A stretch of 64,000 nt of DNA from a bacterium (GTDB taxonomy: Bacteria; Sysuimicrobiota; Sysuimicrobiia; Sysuimicrobiales; Segetimicrobiaceae): the NCBI GenBank assembly GCA_035307765.1, contig DATGHU010000034.1, forward strand, positions 346,230 to 410,229, in the 5' to 3' direction. Numbering within the stretch: the stretch's first letter is position 1; the number at the start of each line of letters is the position of its first letter. Below, piece by piece: positions 41,113 through 51,560 of the stretch. The notes under the pieces are model-generated. The model ran no database searches. It had not been told where the DNA came from and was given only the letters and a program-made list of their open reading frames with translations. The translations under genes were made by a program, and so were the position numbers.

Positions 41113-41330
41113 GGCGAGCCCCCCAACGAAGATTCCGCCGCCCCCCGAGCTGAGTTCACGGGGGACCCCGGATCGCAAGGACGGTCCCCGGCGCAGCGGA
41201 CGGTCGTGCCGTCCGCATCCGACGCGCGCGCGCAGTTTTCCTCCGCAGGAGCCTCCCCCCGCCCCCCGAATCATCTGTGGGGCCGGGCGCCCACGGCTCG
41301 CACCGGGGCGTCTTCGGGTTGAGAGGACTC

Positions 41331-42179
41331 ATGGCCTCCGTGCTTATTCTGGTTTCCGCGTTCTTCTTCGGGATCTCTCCGATCCTCGCCAAGATCGCCT
41401 ACGCGTATGGCGTGACCCCGCTCACACTCCTGTCAGTTCGCGCCACGTTCGGCGGCCTCTTCGTCTGGATCGGGCTCGCCGCCGCGCGGGGCGTGCCCCC
41501 CCTGCCCCGGCCGCTGCTCCTTCGCCTCATCGGCCTCGGCGTGACGATCGTCCCCTTTCAGGTCTTCGCGTATTTCTATGCGCTCTCGGTGCTGCCGGCC
41601 TCGTCCGCTTCGGTCATCGCCAACACCTCGCCCGTCCACGTCGCCTGGATGGGGCGGGTGTTCCTGGGGGAGTCCCTCCAGCCGGCAGATTGGGCGATCC
41701 TGGTCGGGATCGTGGGCGGGGCTCTCCTCGTCGCCGGACAGACCCCCCACGCCGGACACACACTCGGACTCGTGGCGGTGGTCACGGCCACACTGGCGTC
41801 GGCCTTCTATCTGGTCGCCCAGCGGCGCCTCGTCCAAGACGTTCCCCCTCTCGGCGTTCTGGCGGTGGTGCTCCCCTGTTCCGCCGTTATGTATTGGGGG
41901 ATGGGTCTGGCGACGGGGCAGATTCACCTGTCCATACCTCTCCCCGCGGTCTTCGCCGTTTCAGGGGCCACCATCCTCGGCTCCGTCGCATCATTCCTGT
42001 TGCTCATCGCGCTCCAAGTCACCCCGGCAACCCGCACGGCGATGCTCGGGATGCTTGAACCCGTGGTTGCCGTCGTGTTCAGCATCTTGCTGCTCAGCGA
42101 CAGGGTCACCTGGCTGAGGGCAATCGGCATCGTGATCGTCCTCAGCGGCATCACGGCGCTCCACACCCGCCGCGCCTAG
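41331..42179 (+). CDS. EamA/DMT family transporter
   Basis: 282 residues from ATG 41331, preceded by GAGAGGA. The protein is almost wholly hydrophobic, with about ten predicted helices in two homologous EamA halves, the first starting LILVSAFFFGISPILAKIA and the second near VAVVTATLASAFYLVAQRRL. The ends of the halves show SSASVIANTSPVHVAWMGRV and TPATRTAMLGMLEPVVAVV, the usual EamA pattern. It should export or import a small metabolite such as an amino acid across the inner membrane. The solute is not predictable. Confidence 0.9.
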   Translation: MASVLILVSAFFFGISPILAKIAYAYGVTPLTLLSVRATFGGLFVWIGLAAARGVPPLPRPLLLRLIGLGVTIVPFQVFAYFYALSVLPASSASVIANTSPVHVAWMGRVFLGESLQPADWAILVGIVGGALLVAGQTPHAGHTLGLVAVVTATLASAFYLVAQRRLVQDVPPLGVLAVVLPCSAVMYWGMGLATGQIHLSIPLPAVFAVSGATILGSVASFLLLIALQVTPATRTAMLGMLEPVVAVVFSILLLSDRVTWLRAIGIVIVLSGITALHTRRA

Positions 42180-42504
42180 GTGAGCGACAGCGGCGGTCTC
42201 CGATCGCTGCCAGGATTCGCGTTGAGGTCGCAACGCGCGCCACGGGACCGGGCAGATTCAGGCACCGGTTGGGCCCCACGACAACCGTGTGTGACCACCG
42301 CCGTTCGTCCGCCTCATGTTCCGGGCAGTGGTCCACTTCCGGACAATGGCCGTGCCCCGCAGAGCACGGCTGCGGGCTTCCGAACCACCCTGGGGATCTT
42401 CAGCCGGCCCGGCGGCGCCGCTCGGGTCCGCGGCCGGTCGCACGACCGGCGTCCGCCATCGGGCAGCGCATTACTGAACGCGCGCGGGAGCCGGTTGCAC
42501 GAAC
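42180..42504. other. Convergent intergenic region with two perfect inverted repeats
   Basis: The 325 bases between convergent genes hold no credible frame. Two hairpins are visible: CCCGCAG (42356-42362) with CTGCGGG (42370-42376), and GCCGGTCG (42433-42440) with CGACCGGC (42443-42450) separated by only two bases. Neither is followed by a T-tract, so intrinsic termination is possible but not proven. The second is palindromic enough to be a protein-binding site. Confidence 0.45.
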
Positions 42505-43929
42505 TCAGTCAAACGCGGGGCGCTCCAAATCCCGCACCGGAGACACGTAGGGGTCGTCGGTGGTCGCCAGGCGAAACTCCTCACGGGCTCGGGCGATCAG
42601 CTCCGGCTGGTGGAGGAGATCGCAGGCCGATGCGGCGAGGACCTGTGCGGCAAAGAGCATTCCCTTCCGACCGATGGAGCTCCCGACGCTCACGACATTC
42701 TGCCAGGAATGACTCGGCATCCCCAACGGAGCCGTCACCGTGCGCACCTGGGCGGTCGGCACGACGTAGGACACGTCGCCCACATCGGTGGACCCGCCGA
42801 CCAGTTCGCCGTACCCAGAGTGCGGGGCGATCCCTTCGAATAAATCGGTCCCGGCGTCGCCCGGCTGGCCCACAGAGACACCCCACCGCCGGAGGTCCTG
42901 AACGGCCTTGGGAAGGGCCCCGGGGGCGAAGGTCGCCTGCAACTGGCGGGCCAGGGCCTTTTCTTCGGCGGTAAATTGGGGAGCTCCGATGGCCTCGAGG
43001 TTGCCGTGCAGAACGTCACCGAGCGCTTCATTGGCCAGCGTATCGTAGCACCCGGCGATCAGTCGAACCTCGTGGGCGGTCCCGGTCATCAGGCAGGCGC
43101 CGCGCGCGATGTCGAGGAGGCGGTGGTAGACCTCATCCACCTGGGCCCGATGCGGCGCGCGCACGTAGTACCAGACCTGGGCGCGGGCCGGGACCACATT
43201 CGGAGCCTGACCGCCGTCGGTCACCACGTAGTGGATGCGCGTCGAGCTGTGCACGTGTTCGCGCAGGAAGTTGGCGCCGACGTTCATCAGTTCAACGGCA
43301 TCCAGGGCACTCCGTCCATCCTCCGGGGTGGCGGCGGCGTGCGAGGGCACCCCGGAAAAGGTGAACCGCGCGGAATTCATCGCGGTCAGGTGTTCAACCA
43401 TCACCCGATTGATCGATCCCGGGTGCCACGTCAACGCACAGTCGACATCGTCGAAGAGACCGGCCTTGACCATAAAGACCTTCCCGACCAACGTCTCCTC
43501 GGCCGGGCAGCCGTAGAACACGACCTTCCCGCGGAGCTCGCCCCGTCGGATCGCATGCCGGACGGCCATCGCGGCCGCGGCTGCGGCCGTCCCCAGAAGG
43601 TTGTGACCGCAGCCGTGGCCGGGACCCTGCGGAATAAGCGGGCGGGGTTCGGTCGCTCCGCGGGCCTGGCTGAGCCCGGGCAGCGCATCGAACTCCCCGA
43701 GAAGGGCGACGGTGGGCCGACCATCGCCGTAGGCGGCCACAAACGCCGTGGGCATCCCGGCGACCCCGCGCTGGACCGAGAATCCGGCCGCCTCGAGCGC
43801 ATCCGCGAGCGCGGCGCTGCTCTTGGCCTCGTGGAGACCGAGCTCGGGGGTTTCCCAAATGCGGTCGCTCAACTCGGCGAACAGCGGCGATTGCTCCTGC
43901 ACGAAATCCAAGACGGACTGTAGCGGCAT
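42505..43929 (-). CDS. M20-family amidohydrolase (AbgB-like)
   Basis: 474 residues from ATG 43929, preceded by GGAGGG. Metal and catalytic motifs of the M20D aminoacylase group are present: QGPGHGCGHNLLG, YGCPAEETLVGK, LTWHPGSIN and the lid-domain FSGVPSHAAATPEDGRSALD. The layout and length resemble AbgB, one subunit of p-aminobenzoyl-glutamate hydrolase, but no AbgA partner is nearby. It probably hydrolyses an N-acyl or amide bond in the cytoplasm. Unlike the M20-like protein at 15512, its metal site looks intact. Confidence 0.9.
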   Translation of the reverse strand: MPLQSVLDFVQEQSPLFAELSDRIWETPELGLHEAKSSAALADALEAAGFSVQRGVAGMPTAFVAAYGDGRPTVALLGEFDALPGLSQARGATEPRPLIPQGPGHGCGHNLLGTAAAAAAMAVRHAIRRGELRGKVVFYGCPAEETLVGKVFMVKAGLFDDVDCALTWHPGSINRVMVEHLTAMNSARFTFSGVPSHAAATPEDGRSALDAVELMNVGANFLREHVHSSTRIHYVVTDGGQAPNVVPARAQVWYYVRAPHRAQVDEVYHRLLDIARGACLMTGTAHEVRLIAGCYDTLANEALGDVLHGNLEAIGAPQFTAEEKALARQLQATFAPGALPKAVQDLRRWGVSVGQPGDAGTDLFEGIAPHSGYGELVGGSTDVGDVSYVVPTAQVRTVTAPLGMPSHSWQNVVSVGSSIGRKGMLFAAQVLAASACDLLHQPELIARAREEFRLATTDDPYVSPVRDLERPAFD

Positions 43930-44275
43930 CGTCTTCCCTCCAACGCACATGTCCCGGCTGATTGAGCACGCCATTGGCCGGCGTCTCTAGACATTATTCA
44001 CCGCCACCGAAGGCCCCTTTGCCGCCTGGGGCGCGCAGGACGGGGCGGCGAGGGCGTCGTATCTGACGGGGTGCCCGCCGTACGCAGATCGTCCTCTCAC
44101 AATCATCGGGCTGGGCCACCGGGAAAGGACGATGGCGGCGGAGCTCGCACCACGCCGTACGGACGCGAGGATGCTGCCCTGCTCCATCGTCCCGATCCCG
44201 CCGGTGAACACGGCGGCCGGCATGCGGCGACGGTCACGATCGGTGAACCCTTCGCGCTCCTCTGATGAAACGGGG
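43930..44275. other. Intergenic region between divergent genes
   Basis: About 345 bases between the M20 amidohydrolase start and the penicillin-acylase start. It should contain both promoters. A locally AT-richer stretch near 43988-44000 may hold one, but I could not assign hexamers with confidence. No coding frame or RNA gene was recognised. Confidence 0.4.
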
Positions 44276-46609
44276 ATGGCGTTGACCCGACAGGATCTCA
44301 CAGCGGCGCTCCCCGACCTCAACGAATCGATCCGCCCTCTGGGCCTCCGATCGGGTGCGGAGATCTGGCGCGATCAAGACGGCATCCCGCACATCACGGC
44401 GGCCTCGGCCCATGATGCGTTCTTCGTTCAGGGGTTCGTGCACGCTCAGGATCGCCTCTGGCACATGGAGTACGATCGGCGCCGCGCCTACGGGCGTTGG
44501 GCGGAGTACGCCGGCCCGGCCGGCCTCGCGCAGGATATCTACCTCCGCCGCCTCCGGCTCGGTGTGACGGCCCGTCAAGATTACGATGCCGTGAATCCGT
44601 CCACGCGTGAGATGCTCGGAGCGTACGCCGCCGGGGTGAACGCGTTTCTCGCCGCGGCGCGGACCCTTCCCGTCGAATTTCAGCTGCTGGACGCCCGTCC
44701 CGAACCTTGGACGCCGTGGGACAGCGTGGCCGTGTTCAAGGTGCGGCACGTGGAGATGGGCCCCTGGCAGGCTAAGCTGTGGCGCGCCCGGCTCCTCCGC
44801 CACCTGGGCCCGGACCTGACGGCGAAGCTCTGTCCCGGCACCCAGCCGACCCCCACGCTGATCATCCCTCCTGGAGTCGAGTACCGCGGACCCCTCCCCG
44901 ATGGGCTCGAAATCCTCGCCGCCGGGGCACCCGCTCTGGCGGAGGCCGGTGATTGGGAAGGCGGGAGTAACAGTTGGGCCCTCTCCGGACGGAGAACGGC
45001 ATCGGGCAAACCCCTGGTCGCCGGGGATCCGCATCGGGCCCTTGATGTGCCGGGCGTCTACTATCAGAATCACCTTGCCTGCCCCGACTTCGACGCGATC
45101 GGACTGTCGTTCCCCGGGGTCCCCGGCATGCCGCACTTCGGCCATAATCGGTTCGTCGCCTGGTGCGTCACCCACGCGATGGCCGACAACCAAGACCTCT
45201 TCATCGAGCGCTTCGACCCGGCAGACCCCGGCCGGTACCTGTTCCAGGGCGCCTGGCGGCGGGCGACCGGCGTCCGTGAAACCATTCGCGTGCGCGGCGC
45301 CGCGCCCGTCGAAATCGAAGTCACCGTCACACACCACGGACCGGTCGCTCTTGGTGACCCGCGGCGCGGGCACGCGATCGCCTTCCGCTACAGCGCGACC
45401 AGCGACGCGAACCACACCTTCGAGGTATTCCAGCCGATGCTGCGAGCGGTGTCCGCCGATGATCTGGAAACGGCGATGAAGCCCTGGGTCGACCCCGTGA
45501 ACAACTTCGTGTTTGCCGATATCCACGGGGCGATCGGCTATCGAACGCGAGGCCGGGTCCCGGTGCGGGCCGCGGCCAACGCCTGGCTCCCCGTGCCCGG
45601 TTGGGACGGCGCCCACGAGTGGCAGGGCGTGATTCCCTTCCAGGACATGCCGGCGCAGCGGGACCCCGAGACCGGGTGGATCGCGACGGCCAACAGCAGG
45701 ATCGCCGGGCCTGACTACCGATACTACTTGGGGCTCGATTTCGCCCCCGACTTTCGTACGCGGCGCGTCATCGCGCGCCTCCAACCCCTCGATCGGGCGA
45801 CATCACCCGACATGGAGGCGATCCACGCCGACCGGGTGTCGATCCCGGCCCGCGAGCTGGTCAGCCTCCTCGAGTCCGTCGCCCCGACGGATTCCCTGGC
45901 GCGGCAGGCACTCGACCGGCTCCGCGCCTGGGATGGTACGGTAGACCGCGACGGCGTGGCGCCGACGATCTACGCCGCGCTGCGAGAACGGCTGATGCGC
46001 GACCTCCTGTCCCCGGTCCTCGGCCCGCTCGCCGCCGAGGCCTTCGCCGCCGTGCCGGGCGGTGCGGTCAATCACGTGGCCAGGCTCAAGGGTCTCCTCC
46101 CCGAATGGATCGGCCGCGACGACCGCACGCTGCTCCGGCCGGGAGAAACGTGGGCGAGCGCGCTGAACCATGCGCTTGAGGGGGCGGTGGCAGATCTCAG
46201 GGAAACGCTCGGCCCGAATCCCGACGCGTGGCGCTGGGGACGGCTCCACGTGGCGCAGCCCCATCACCCACTCTCCGCGACGTTCCCTGGAGACGCTGCG
46301 CTGCTCGATCCACCGGCGGTTGCGGTGGGCGGCGATGGCGAGACCGTACAGGCAGGGGGGTTCGTCCCCGCGTCCGGCTACGCGGTGACGCTCACATCCG
46401 TCGCCCGGTACGTCTTCGATCTGGGGAACTGGAGCAGGAGCGCGTGGATCGTCCCCCTCGGCGCCTCCGGGCACCCGGGCAGCCCGCACTACGCGGATCA
46501 GGCATCGGACTGGTCAGAGGCCCGCCTTCGGCCGATGCGCTACGATTGGAACCGCATCCGCGCGGAAGCGGAGCGCCATCAACGCCTCGATCCCGGGGAG
46601 AAGATCTGA
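44276..46609 (+). CDS. Penicillin acylase family protein
   Basis: 777 residues from ATG 44276. The A-chain opening is WRDQDGIPHITAASAHDAFF and FVHAQDRLWHMEYDRR. The autoprocessing site is GGSNSWALSG, where Ser231 would become the B-chain N-terminal nucleophile of this Ntn-hydrolase. Later NRFVAWCVTHAMADNQDLF and ending TLTSVARYVFDLGNWSRS also fit. No signal peptide is seen, unlike many periplasmic members, so it may act in the cytoplasm unless an upstream start is used. Substrates of the family include N-acyl amino acids, acyl-homoserine lactones and beta-lactams. Confidence 0.92.
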   Translation: MALTRQDLTAALPDLNESIRPLGLRSGAEIWRDQDGIPHITAASAHDAFFVQGFVHAQDRLWHMEYDRRRAYGRWAEYAGPAGLAQDIYLRRLRLGVTARQDYDAVNPSTREMLGAYAAGVNAFLAAARTLPVEFQLLDARPEPWTPWDSVAVFKVRHVEMGPWQAKLWRARLLRHLGPDLTAKLCPGTQPTPTLIIPPGVEYRGPLPDGLEILAAGAPALAEAGDWEGGSNSWALSGRRTASGKPLVAGDPHRALDVPGVYYQNHLACPDFDAIGLSFPGVPGMPHFGHNRFVAWCVTHAMADNQDLFIERFDPADPGRYLFQGAWRRATGVRETIRVRGAAPVEIEVTVTHHGPVALGDPRRGHAIAFRYSATSDANHTFEVFQPMLRAVSADDLETAMKPWVDPVNNFVFADIHGAIGYRTRGRVPVRAAANAWLPVPGWDGAHEWQGVIPFQDMPAQRDPETGWIATANSRIAGPDYRYYLGLDFAPDFRTRRVIARLQPLDRATSPDMEAIHADRVSIPARELVSLLESVAPTDSLARQALDRLRAWDGTVDRDGVAPTIYAALRERLMRDLLSPVLGPLAAEAFAAVPGGAVNHVARLKGLLPEWIGRDDRTLLRPGETWASALNHALEGAVADLRETLGPNPDAWRWGRLHVAQPHHPLSATFPGDAALLDPPAVAVGGDGETVQAGGFVPASGYAVTLTSVARYVFDLGNWSRSAWIVPLGASGHPGSPHYADQASDWSEARLRPMRYDWNRIRAEAERHQRLDPGEKI

Positions 46610-46657
46610 CGTTGGGCGAACCCTGCGATCATCACTCACGACCGAGGAGGACGTCAC

Positions 46658-47161
46658 ATGGACAGCGACACCGCAAGGGCGTCTGCAGACTCCAGCCGTC
46701 ACCTGCTTCGCCACTGCGTCGCCACGCTGGCCTATCGGGCGGGTAAAGCCGTGCGCGGCGCGCCCGATGGCTTTGGAGACCTGCGTGTGTCCGCGGCAAC
46801 CAGAAGTTCGGGTGAAATCCTCGCCCACATGGGGGACCTCCTCGACTGGGCACTCTCCATCGCGCAGGGGAAGCAGCAATGGCACACTTCGGCACCGCTG
46901 CCGTGGACGGCCGAAATCCAGCGCTTCTTCGCCGCGCTGGAGGCATTCGATGGGCATCTGGCCTCAGGCGGTCCCCTTCACGTGTCGCCGGGCAAACTGT
47001 TCCAGGGGCCAATCGCGGATGCGTTGACGCACGTCGGGCAGCTTGCCACACGCCGCGGCCTGGCCGGCGCTCCGGTCCGGGGCGAAAACTACTTCCTTGC
47101 CGATATCGCCATCGGTCGCGTGGGTCCCGAGCAGTCCCACCCCCGGCGAGAGTTTGATTGA
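46658..47161 (+). CDS. DinB-like four-helix protein
   Basis: 167 residues from ATG 46658, with GAGGAG upstream. It is predicted to be all-helical. GEILAHMGDLLDWALSI and DALTHVGQLATRRGLAGAP match the two histidine-bearing helices of the DinB/YfiT superfamily, whose members may bind metal and act as thiol-dependent enzymes. No specific function can be assigned. It lies 48 bases after the penicillin-acylase gene on the same strand and is probably cotranscribed. Confidence 0.75.
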   Translation: MDSDTARASADSSRHLLRHCVATLAYRAGKAVRGAPDGFGDLRVSAATRSSGEILAHMGDLLDWALSIAQGKQQWHTSAPLPWTAEIQRFFAALEAFDGHLASGGPLHVSPGKLFQGPIADALTHVGQLATRRGLAGAPVRGENYFLADIAIGRVGPEQSHPRREFD

Positions 47162-47319
47162 TGCCGACCGCAACCGGTCGGGCGGACGCGCGTCATTCGA
47201 TTCGGCCGGGATGCGCAGGCCTTGGGGGGTGCGGCAGGAAATCGTTCCCCAACACCGGCCGGATCCCGGCGGGGTCGCCCTCTCGCTGAGGCGGCGGATC
47301 GAACAGAAGGAGGAGAGCA

Positions 47320-48366
47320 GTGGCGCGGTTTACGGTCATCATTGCGGTGGGGGCGGGCCGTCGGGGGCCGGATGGAACCAACACACCGGAAACGGAAGCC
47401 CTGGGCCCGATCGGGGCGGAGTGCATTGAGGTCGCCGCCGCCACGGAGGACGAGTTCATCAGCGCGGCGCGGAAGGCCGACGCCCTGATTTCCAAAGGGC
47501 GACCCATCACCAAGCAGATCATCAACGGCCTGGAGAAGTGCAAGGTCATTGCCTTGGGCAGTGTCGGCGCCGACACCGTCGACCTGGCCGCGGCCACGGC
47601 CCGCGGGATCCCCGTCACCAATGTCCCGGACACGTTCATCGAAGAAGTGGCCGACCACGCGATGATGCTGATCCTGGCCACCTTTCGCCGGGTCATCACG
47701 ATGGACCGGTACGTGCGGGACGGGCGCTGGCGGGACGGCCGACCGCTGCTTTCACAGTACCCTCGGCTACTGGGCCAGGCTCTTGGCTTCATCGGCTTTG
47801 GGCACGTGGCCAGGGCGGTCGCGGCCCGCGCGAAGCCCTTCGGCGTGAGGTTGCTGGCGTACGACCCATATATCGAGGAGTTGGTCATCACCCAGTGCGG
47901 CGCGGAACCGACGGGTTTGACGGAACTGCTGCAGCGGTCTGACCTCATCTCCATGCACGCCCCGGCGACGGCAGATGCACACCATCTCTTGACCGAGACG
48001 CACTTCCGGCTGATGAAACGGGATGCGCTGTTCATTAACACCGGTCGCGGTCCAACCGTGGACGAAGCGGCGCTGATCAAAGCCCTGCAAGAGCATTGGA
48101 TCGCCGGCGCAGGGTTGGACGTGCTCGAACAGGAACCTCCCGACCCGACCAATCCCCTGCTGCGCATGGACAACGTCATCCTTACCCCGCACGTGGCCTC
48201 GGCCTCCGCCCGGATGGATCCCTCGCGGTGGCGGCGGGTGGGCCAGGAAGTGGCCCTGGTGCTGAGCGGCCGGCGGCCGATGAGCTGCGTCAACCCCTCG
48301 ACCCTGGACCGAACGGGGCTGGTGCGGTGGCAGCCCTATTCCATGGAACGTGGGCCGGGGGCGTGA
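47320..48366 (+). CDS. D-2-hydroxyacid dehydrogenase (C-terminal-binding-protein-like)
   Basis: 348 residues from GTG 47320, with AAGGAGGAG at 47308-47316. The catalytic set is Arg in NTGRGPTVDEAAL, Glu in LDVLEQEPPDPTNPL and His in LTPHVASASARM. The nucleotide motif is GFIGFGHVARAVAARAK. The VADHAMMLILATFRR and RDGRWRDGRP segments recall the CtbP-like branch. It is the third member of the family in the window. It lies between the DinB-like gene and the broken CocE-type hydrolase on the plus strand. Substrate unknown. Confidence 0.9.
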   Translation: MARFTVIIAVGAGRRGPDGTNTPETEALGPIGAECIEVAAATEDEFISAARKADALISKGRPITKQIINGLEKCKVIALGSVGADTVDLAAATARGIPVTNVPDTFIEEVADHAMMLILATFRRVITMDRYVRDGRWRDGRPLLSQYPRLLGQALGFIGFGHVARAVAARAKPFGVRLLAYDPYIEELVITQCGAEPTGLTELLQRSDLISMHAPATADAHHLLTETHFRLMKRDALFINTGRGPTVDEAALIKALQEHWIAGAGLDVLEQEPPDPTNPLLRMDNVILTPHVASASARMDPSRWRRVGQEVALVLSGRRPMSCVNPSTLDRTGLVRWQPYSMERGPGA

Positions 48367-48454
48367 GCGCCACCATCAATCCCAACCAGGCGACGTCCGA
48401 CAACGGAGAAGGGAGCGGAGAAGAGAGGGAGCGCGGGGACCCCGGCCAGGGGCG

Positions 48455-50285
48455 GTGCGTATCCGAAGGGGGGACGAGGGGCTGAACGCGTTGACGCACG
48501 ACGTGACCTGCGAGCGGAACGTCATGGTGCCACTCGCCGACGGCACGCTGCTCGCCACGGACGTCTACCTGCCGCGAGGAGCGCCCGGGCCGTGGCCGGC
48601 GATTCTGGAACGCACCCCCTACGATAAACTCGCGGCCAGCCTCGTCCTCTCGGCCAAGTATTTTGCCGACCACGGATACGCGGTCGTCCTCCAAGACGTG
48701 CGCGGGCGATACGCGTCGCAGGGCGAGTGGTACCCGTTCGGCAACGAAGGCCCCGATGGCGTTGAGGCCCTGGCGTGGGTGCGGCGCCAACCATGGTGCG
48801 ACGGACGGGTGGCAACGATGGGCCTCTCCTATTCTTCCTGCACCCAAACCGCCATCGCCGCGATGAATCCACCCGGTCTGGCCGCACAGTTCGTCAGCCA
48901 CGGTTTTCATAACTATCACACCGCGTCGATGCGCCAGGGCGGGGCGCTCGAGTTGCGGTTCTTCCTCTACGCGTTCATGATGGCCTCGACCTCGATAGAG
49001 GCGATCGCCGATCCGGTGAAGCGGGTGGCCTTGGAGCGCGCCTGGGCCGACGTCCGGTCCTGGCTGGCGCAGGTGCCGCCCCGGGCCGGCCTCACCCCTC
49101 TCCGCCACGTGCCGTCCTACGAGAGGTGGCTCCTCGATATCTGGCAGCACGGCGAGTACGACGACTACTGGCGCAGCCGCCCCGCGTATTCTATTGAAGG
49201 CCTCTACGATCAGCACGCCGACGTTCCCATCTACCTGTGCGGCAGTTGGTACGACTCCTACGCGCGCTCCACCGTCACGAACTACGTAGAGTTGAGCGCG
49301 CGCAAAACCGGGCCGGTGCGGCTGATCATGGGACCGTGGATCCACGGGGGAGCCAACATCGACCTGTCATACGCCGGAGACGCCGAGTTCGGTCCCGACG
49401 CCCCCCTCGGCTACAATCATTTTCGGCTGCGCTGGTTCGACGCGGTGCTGAAGGGCGCGCCGAACCACATGCTCGAAAAGCCGCCCGTGCAGATCTTCGT
49501 GATGGGCGGGGGGTCGGGCCGCAAGGTCGCCGGAACCGGGAGGCTCGACGTGGGAGGGCGGTGGCGCGACGAACGGGAATGGCCGCTTCGCCGCACCGAC
49601 TACCGGCCCTACTACCTCCGACCCGGGGGGGGGCCTTACGCCGGAGAAACCGCCGGCCGACGCCGCCCCCTCCCGCTACATCTTCGATCCAAAGGATCCC
49701 GTCCCCACGATCGGCGGGAACATCTCCGTCGGCTACGACCTCATGCCGGGTGGGGGGTTCGACCAGCGCGGGGGCCCCCGCGTCCACGGGGCGAAAAACA
49801 CCCTCCCCCTCTCCGCCCGTCGCGACGTGCTCGTCTTTTCCACGCCCCCCCTGGGGAGGGATATGGAGGTCACCGGTTCCGTGGTCGTGGAGCTTTGGGC
49901 AGCCTCGACGGCCCCCGACACCGATTTCACCGCCAAGCTGATCGACGTCTACCCGCCAAACGGCGACTACCCTGACGGATACGAATTGAACATCGGCGAC
50001 TCGATCCTGCGGGCGCGCTACCGCACTTCGCGCGAGAAACCGGATTTCATGGTACCCGGAACGGCCTATGTGTTCACGATCACGCTGTACCCTACGAGCC
50101 TCGTCTTCCAAAAGGGACACCAGCTCCGGCTGCACATCTCCTCGTCGAACTTCCCCCGCTTCGACGTCAACCCGAACACGGGAGGCCCTCTGGGGCTCGA
50201 GCAGATCACTCAGATCGCGGTTCAGACAATCTTCCATGATGCGGCGCGGCCCTCACACGTGCTGCTGCCCGTGATTCCCCTCTGA
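48455..50285 (+). pseudogene. CocE/NonD family acyl hydrolase, frameshifted at a nine-G tract
   Basis: The N-terminal alpha/beta-hydrolase part is normal: VMVPLADGTLLATDVYLP, the nucleophile region MGLSYSSCTQTA and GPWIHGG with the likely catalytic His. After YYLRPGGG at a run of nine G (49625-49633) the frame becomes arginine/proline-rich nonsense. In the frame one base on, the family continues exactly: LTPEKPPADAAPSRYIF, then the C-terminal jelly-roll domain ending VLLPVIPL at 50285. One G too many explains everything. It may be a sequencing error, a real mutation or a slippage site. The start is uncertain (GTG 48455, or TTG 48491 behind GAGGGG). Confidence 0.85.
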
Positions 50286-50372
50286 TGGCCCGGGACGGAC
50301 GGTGGGCGGCGCTCCCCTTTGGACCGGACGTCGCCCCGCGCCAGCAGCCGACCGGGCGCGCGCCGGAGCGCC

Positions 50373-51560
50373 ATGCGTAGCGACGGGGCGGGCGGTTCGC
50401 CACGGGTCCCCGGCCCGAGCGACCTCCGCCCACAATTCCTCCTGCGCCCCGGGGTGGTCTTCCTCAATCACGGTTCGTACGGAGCCTGCCCCCGTCCGGT
50501 GTTCGACACCTACCAGCAATGGCAGCGGGAATTGGAAGAGCAACCGGTGGAGTTTCTCCACTACCGCTTCAAGGGACTGATGCGATCGGCGCGGGAGGCA
50601 CTCTCGACGTTCCTCAACGTCGATCCGGATGACGTCATCTATGTCCCCAACGCCACGACCGGCCTCAACATCGTGGCCCGTTCCCTGGCGCTCCAGCCGG
50701 GCGACGAGATCCTGGGGACCGATCACGAGTACGGGGCGCTCGACCGGACGTGGAGGTTTGTCTGCGAGCAGCGGGGAGCCCGCTACGTGCGGGCCGGCGT
50801 GCCGGTACCGGTGGACTCCCCCGACCAGGTGGTGGAGGCGGTGTGGTCACGCGTCACCTCACGGACCCGCGTGCTCTTCCTCAGCCACATCACCTCGCCC
50901 ACGGCGCTGATCCTCCCGGTCGAGCCTCTCCTACGGCGGGCGCGCCGGCAGGGGATCCTGACCGTGGTCGATGGGGCGCACACGCCGGGGCAGATCCCGC
51001 TGGATCTGCGCGCGCTCGACGCGGACTTCTATGCCGGGAACTGCCACAAGTGGATGTGCGCCCCCAAAGGATCGGGGTTTCTATACGCCCGCCGCGAGGT
51101 GCAACCCCTCCTGGCACCCTTGGTCGTGAGTTGGGGCTGGCGATCCGGGTTCATCGATGAACAGGAGTGGCAGGGGACCCGGGACATCGCCGCGTTCCTC
51201 TCCGTGCCGGCCGCGATCGAGTTTTTGCGGGCGAACAACTGGCCCGAGGTCCGTCGGACCTGCCACGCTCTGGCTTCGGCCGCCCGATCGGCGCTCCTGG
51301 CCCTTGGCGGCCTGCCCCCCCTCGCCCCGGACTCCCCCACCTGGTACGCGCAGATGGTGTGCGTCCCCCTCCCTCTCGCGGACGCGGACGGAGCGCGCCG
51401 CCGCTTGTGGTCCGAGTTCGGGATCGAAGCTCCGATCACCGTGTGGGACGGCCGCACCCTGATCCGGGTCTCCATCCAGGGCTACAACTCCCAGGCCGAC
51501 ATCGATGCGTTGGTGGCCGCGGCGGGCCGCCTGCTCGAGGCGGAGGGAGAGCGGCGCTAG
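50373..51560 (+). CDS. Class V aminotransferase (isopenicillin-N-epimerase-like)
   Basis: 395 residues from ATG 50373. The N-terminal GVVFLNHGSYGACPRPV and the PLP-binding motifs match: Thr and Asn in VPNATTGLNIVAR, Asp-Gly-Ala-His in VVDGAHTPGQIPLDL and the Schiff-base Lys in YAGNCHKWMCAPKG. The His-containing DGAH motif is characteristic of the isopenicillin-N-epimerase / cysteine-desulfurase-like class V group. It may be an epimerase, lyase or desulfurase acting on an amino acid or peptide. It starts 87 bases after the end of the CocE-type gene. Confidence 0.9.
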   Translation: MRSDGAGGSPRVPGPSDLRPQFLLRPGVVFLNHGSYGACPRPVFDTYQQWQRELEEQPVEFLHYRFKGLMRSAREALSTFLNVDPDDVIYVPNATTGLNIVARSLALQPGDEILGTDHEYGALDRTWRFVCEQRGARYVRAGVPVPVDSPDQVVEAVWSRVTSRTRVLFLSHITSPTALILPVEPLLRRARRQGILTVVDGAHTPGQIPLDLRALDADFYAGNCHKWMCAPKGSGFLYARREVQPLLAPLVVSWGWRSGFIDEQEWQGTRDIAAFLSVPAAIEFLRANNWPEVRRTCHALASAARSALLALGGLPPLAPDSPTWYAQMVCVPLPLADADGARRRLWSEFGIEAPITVWDGRTLIRVSIQGYNSQADIDALVAAAGRLLEAEGERR

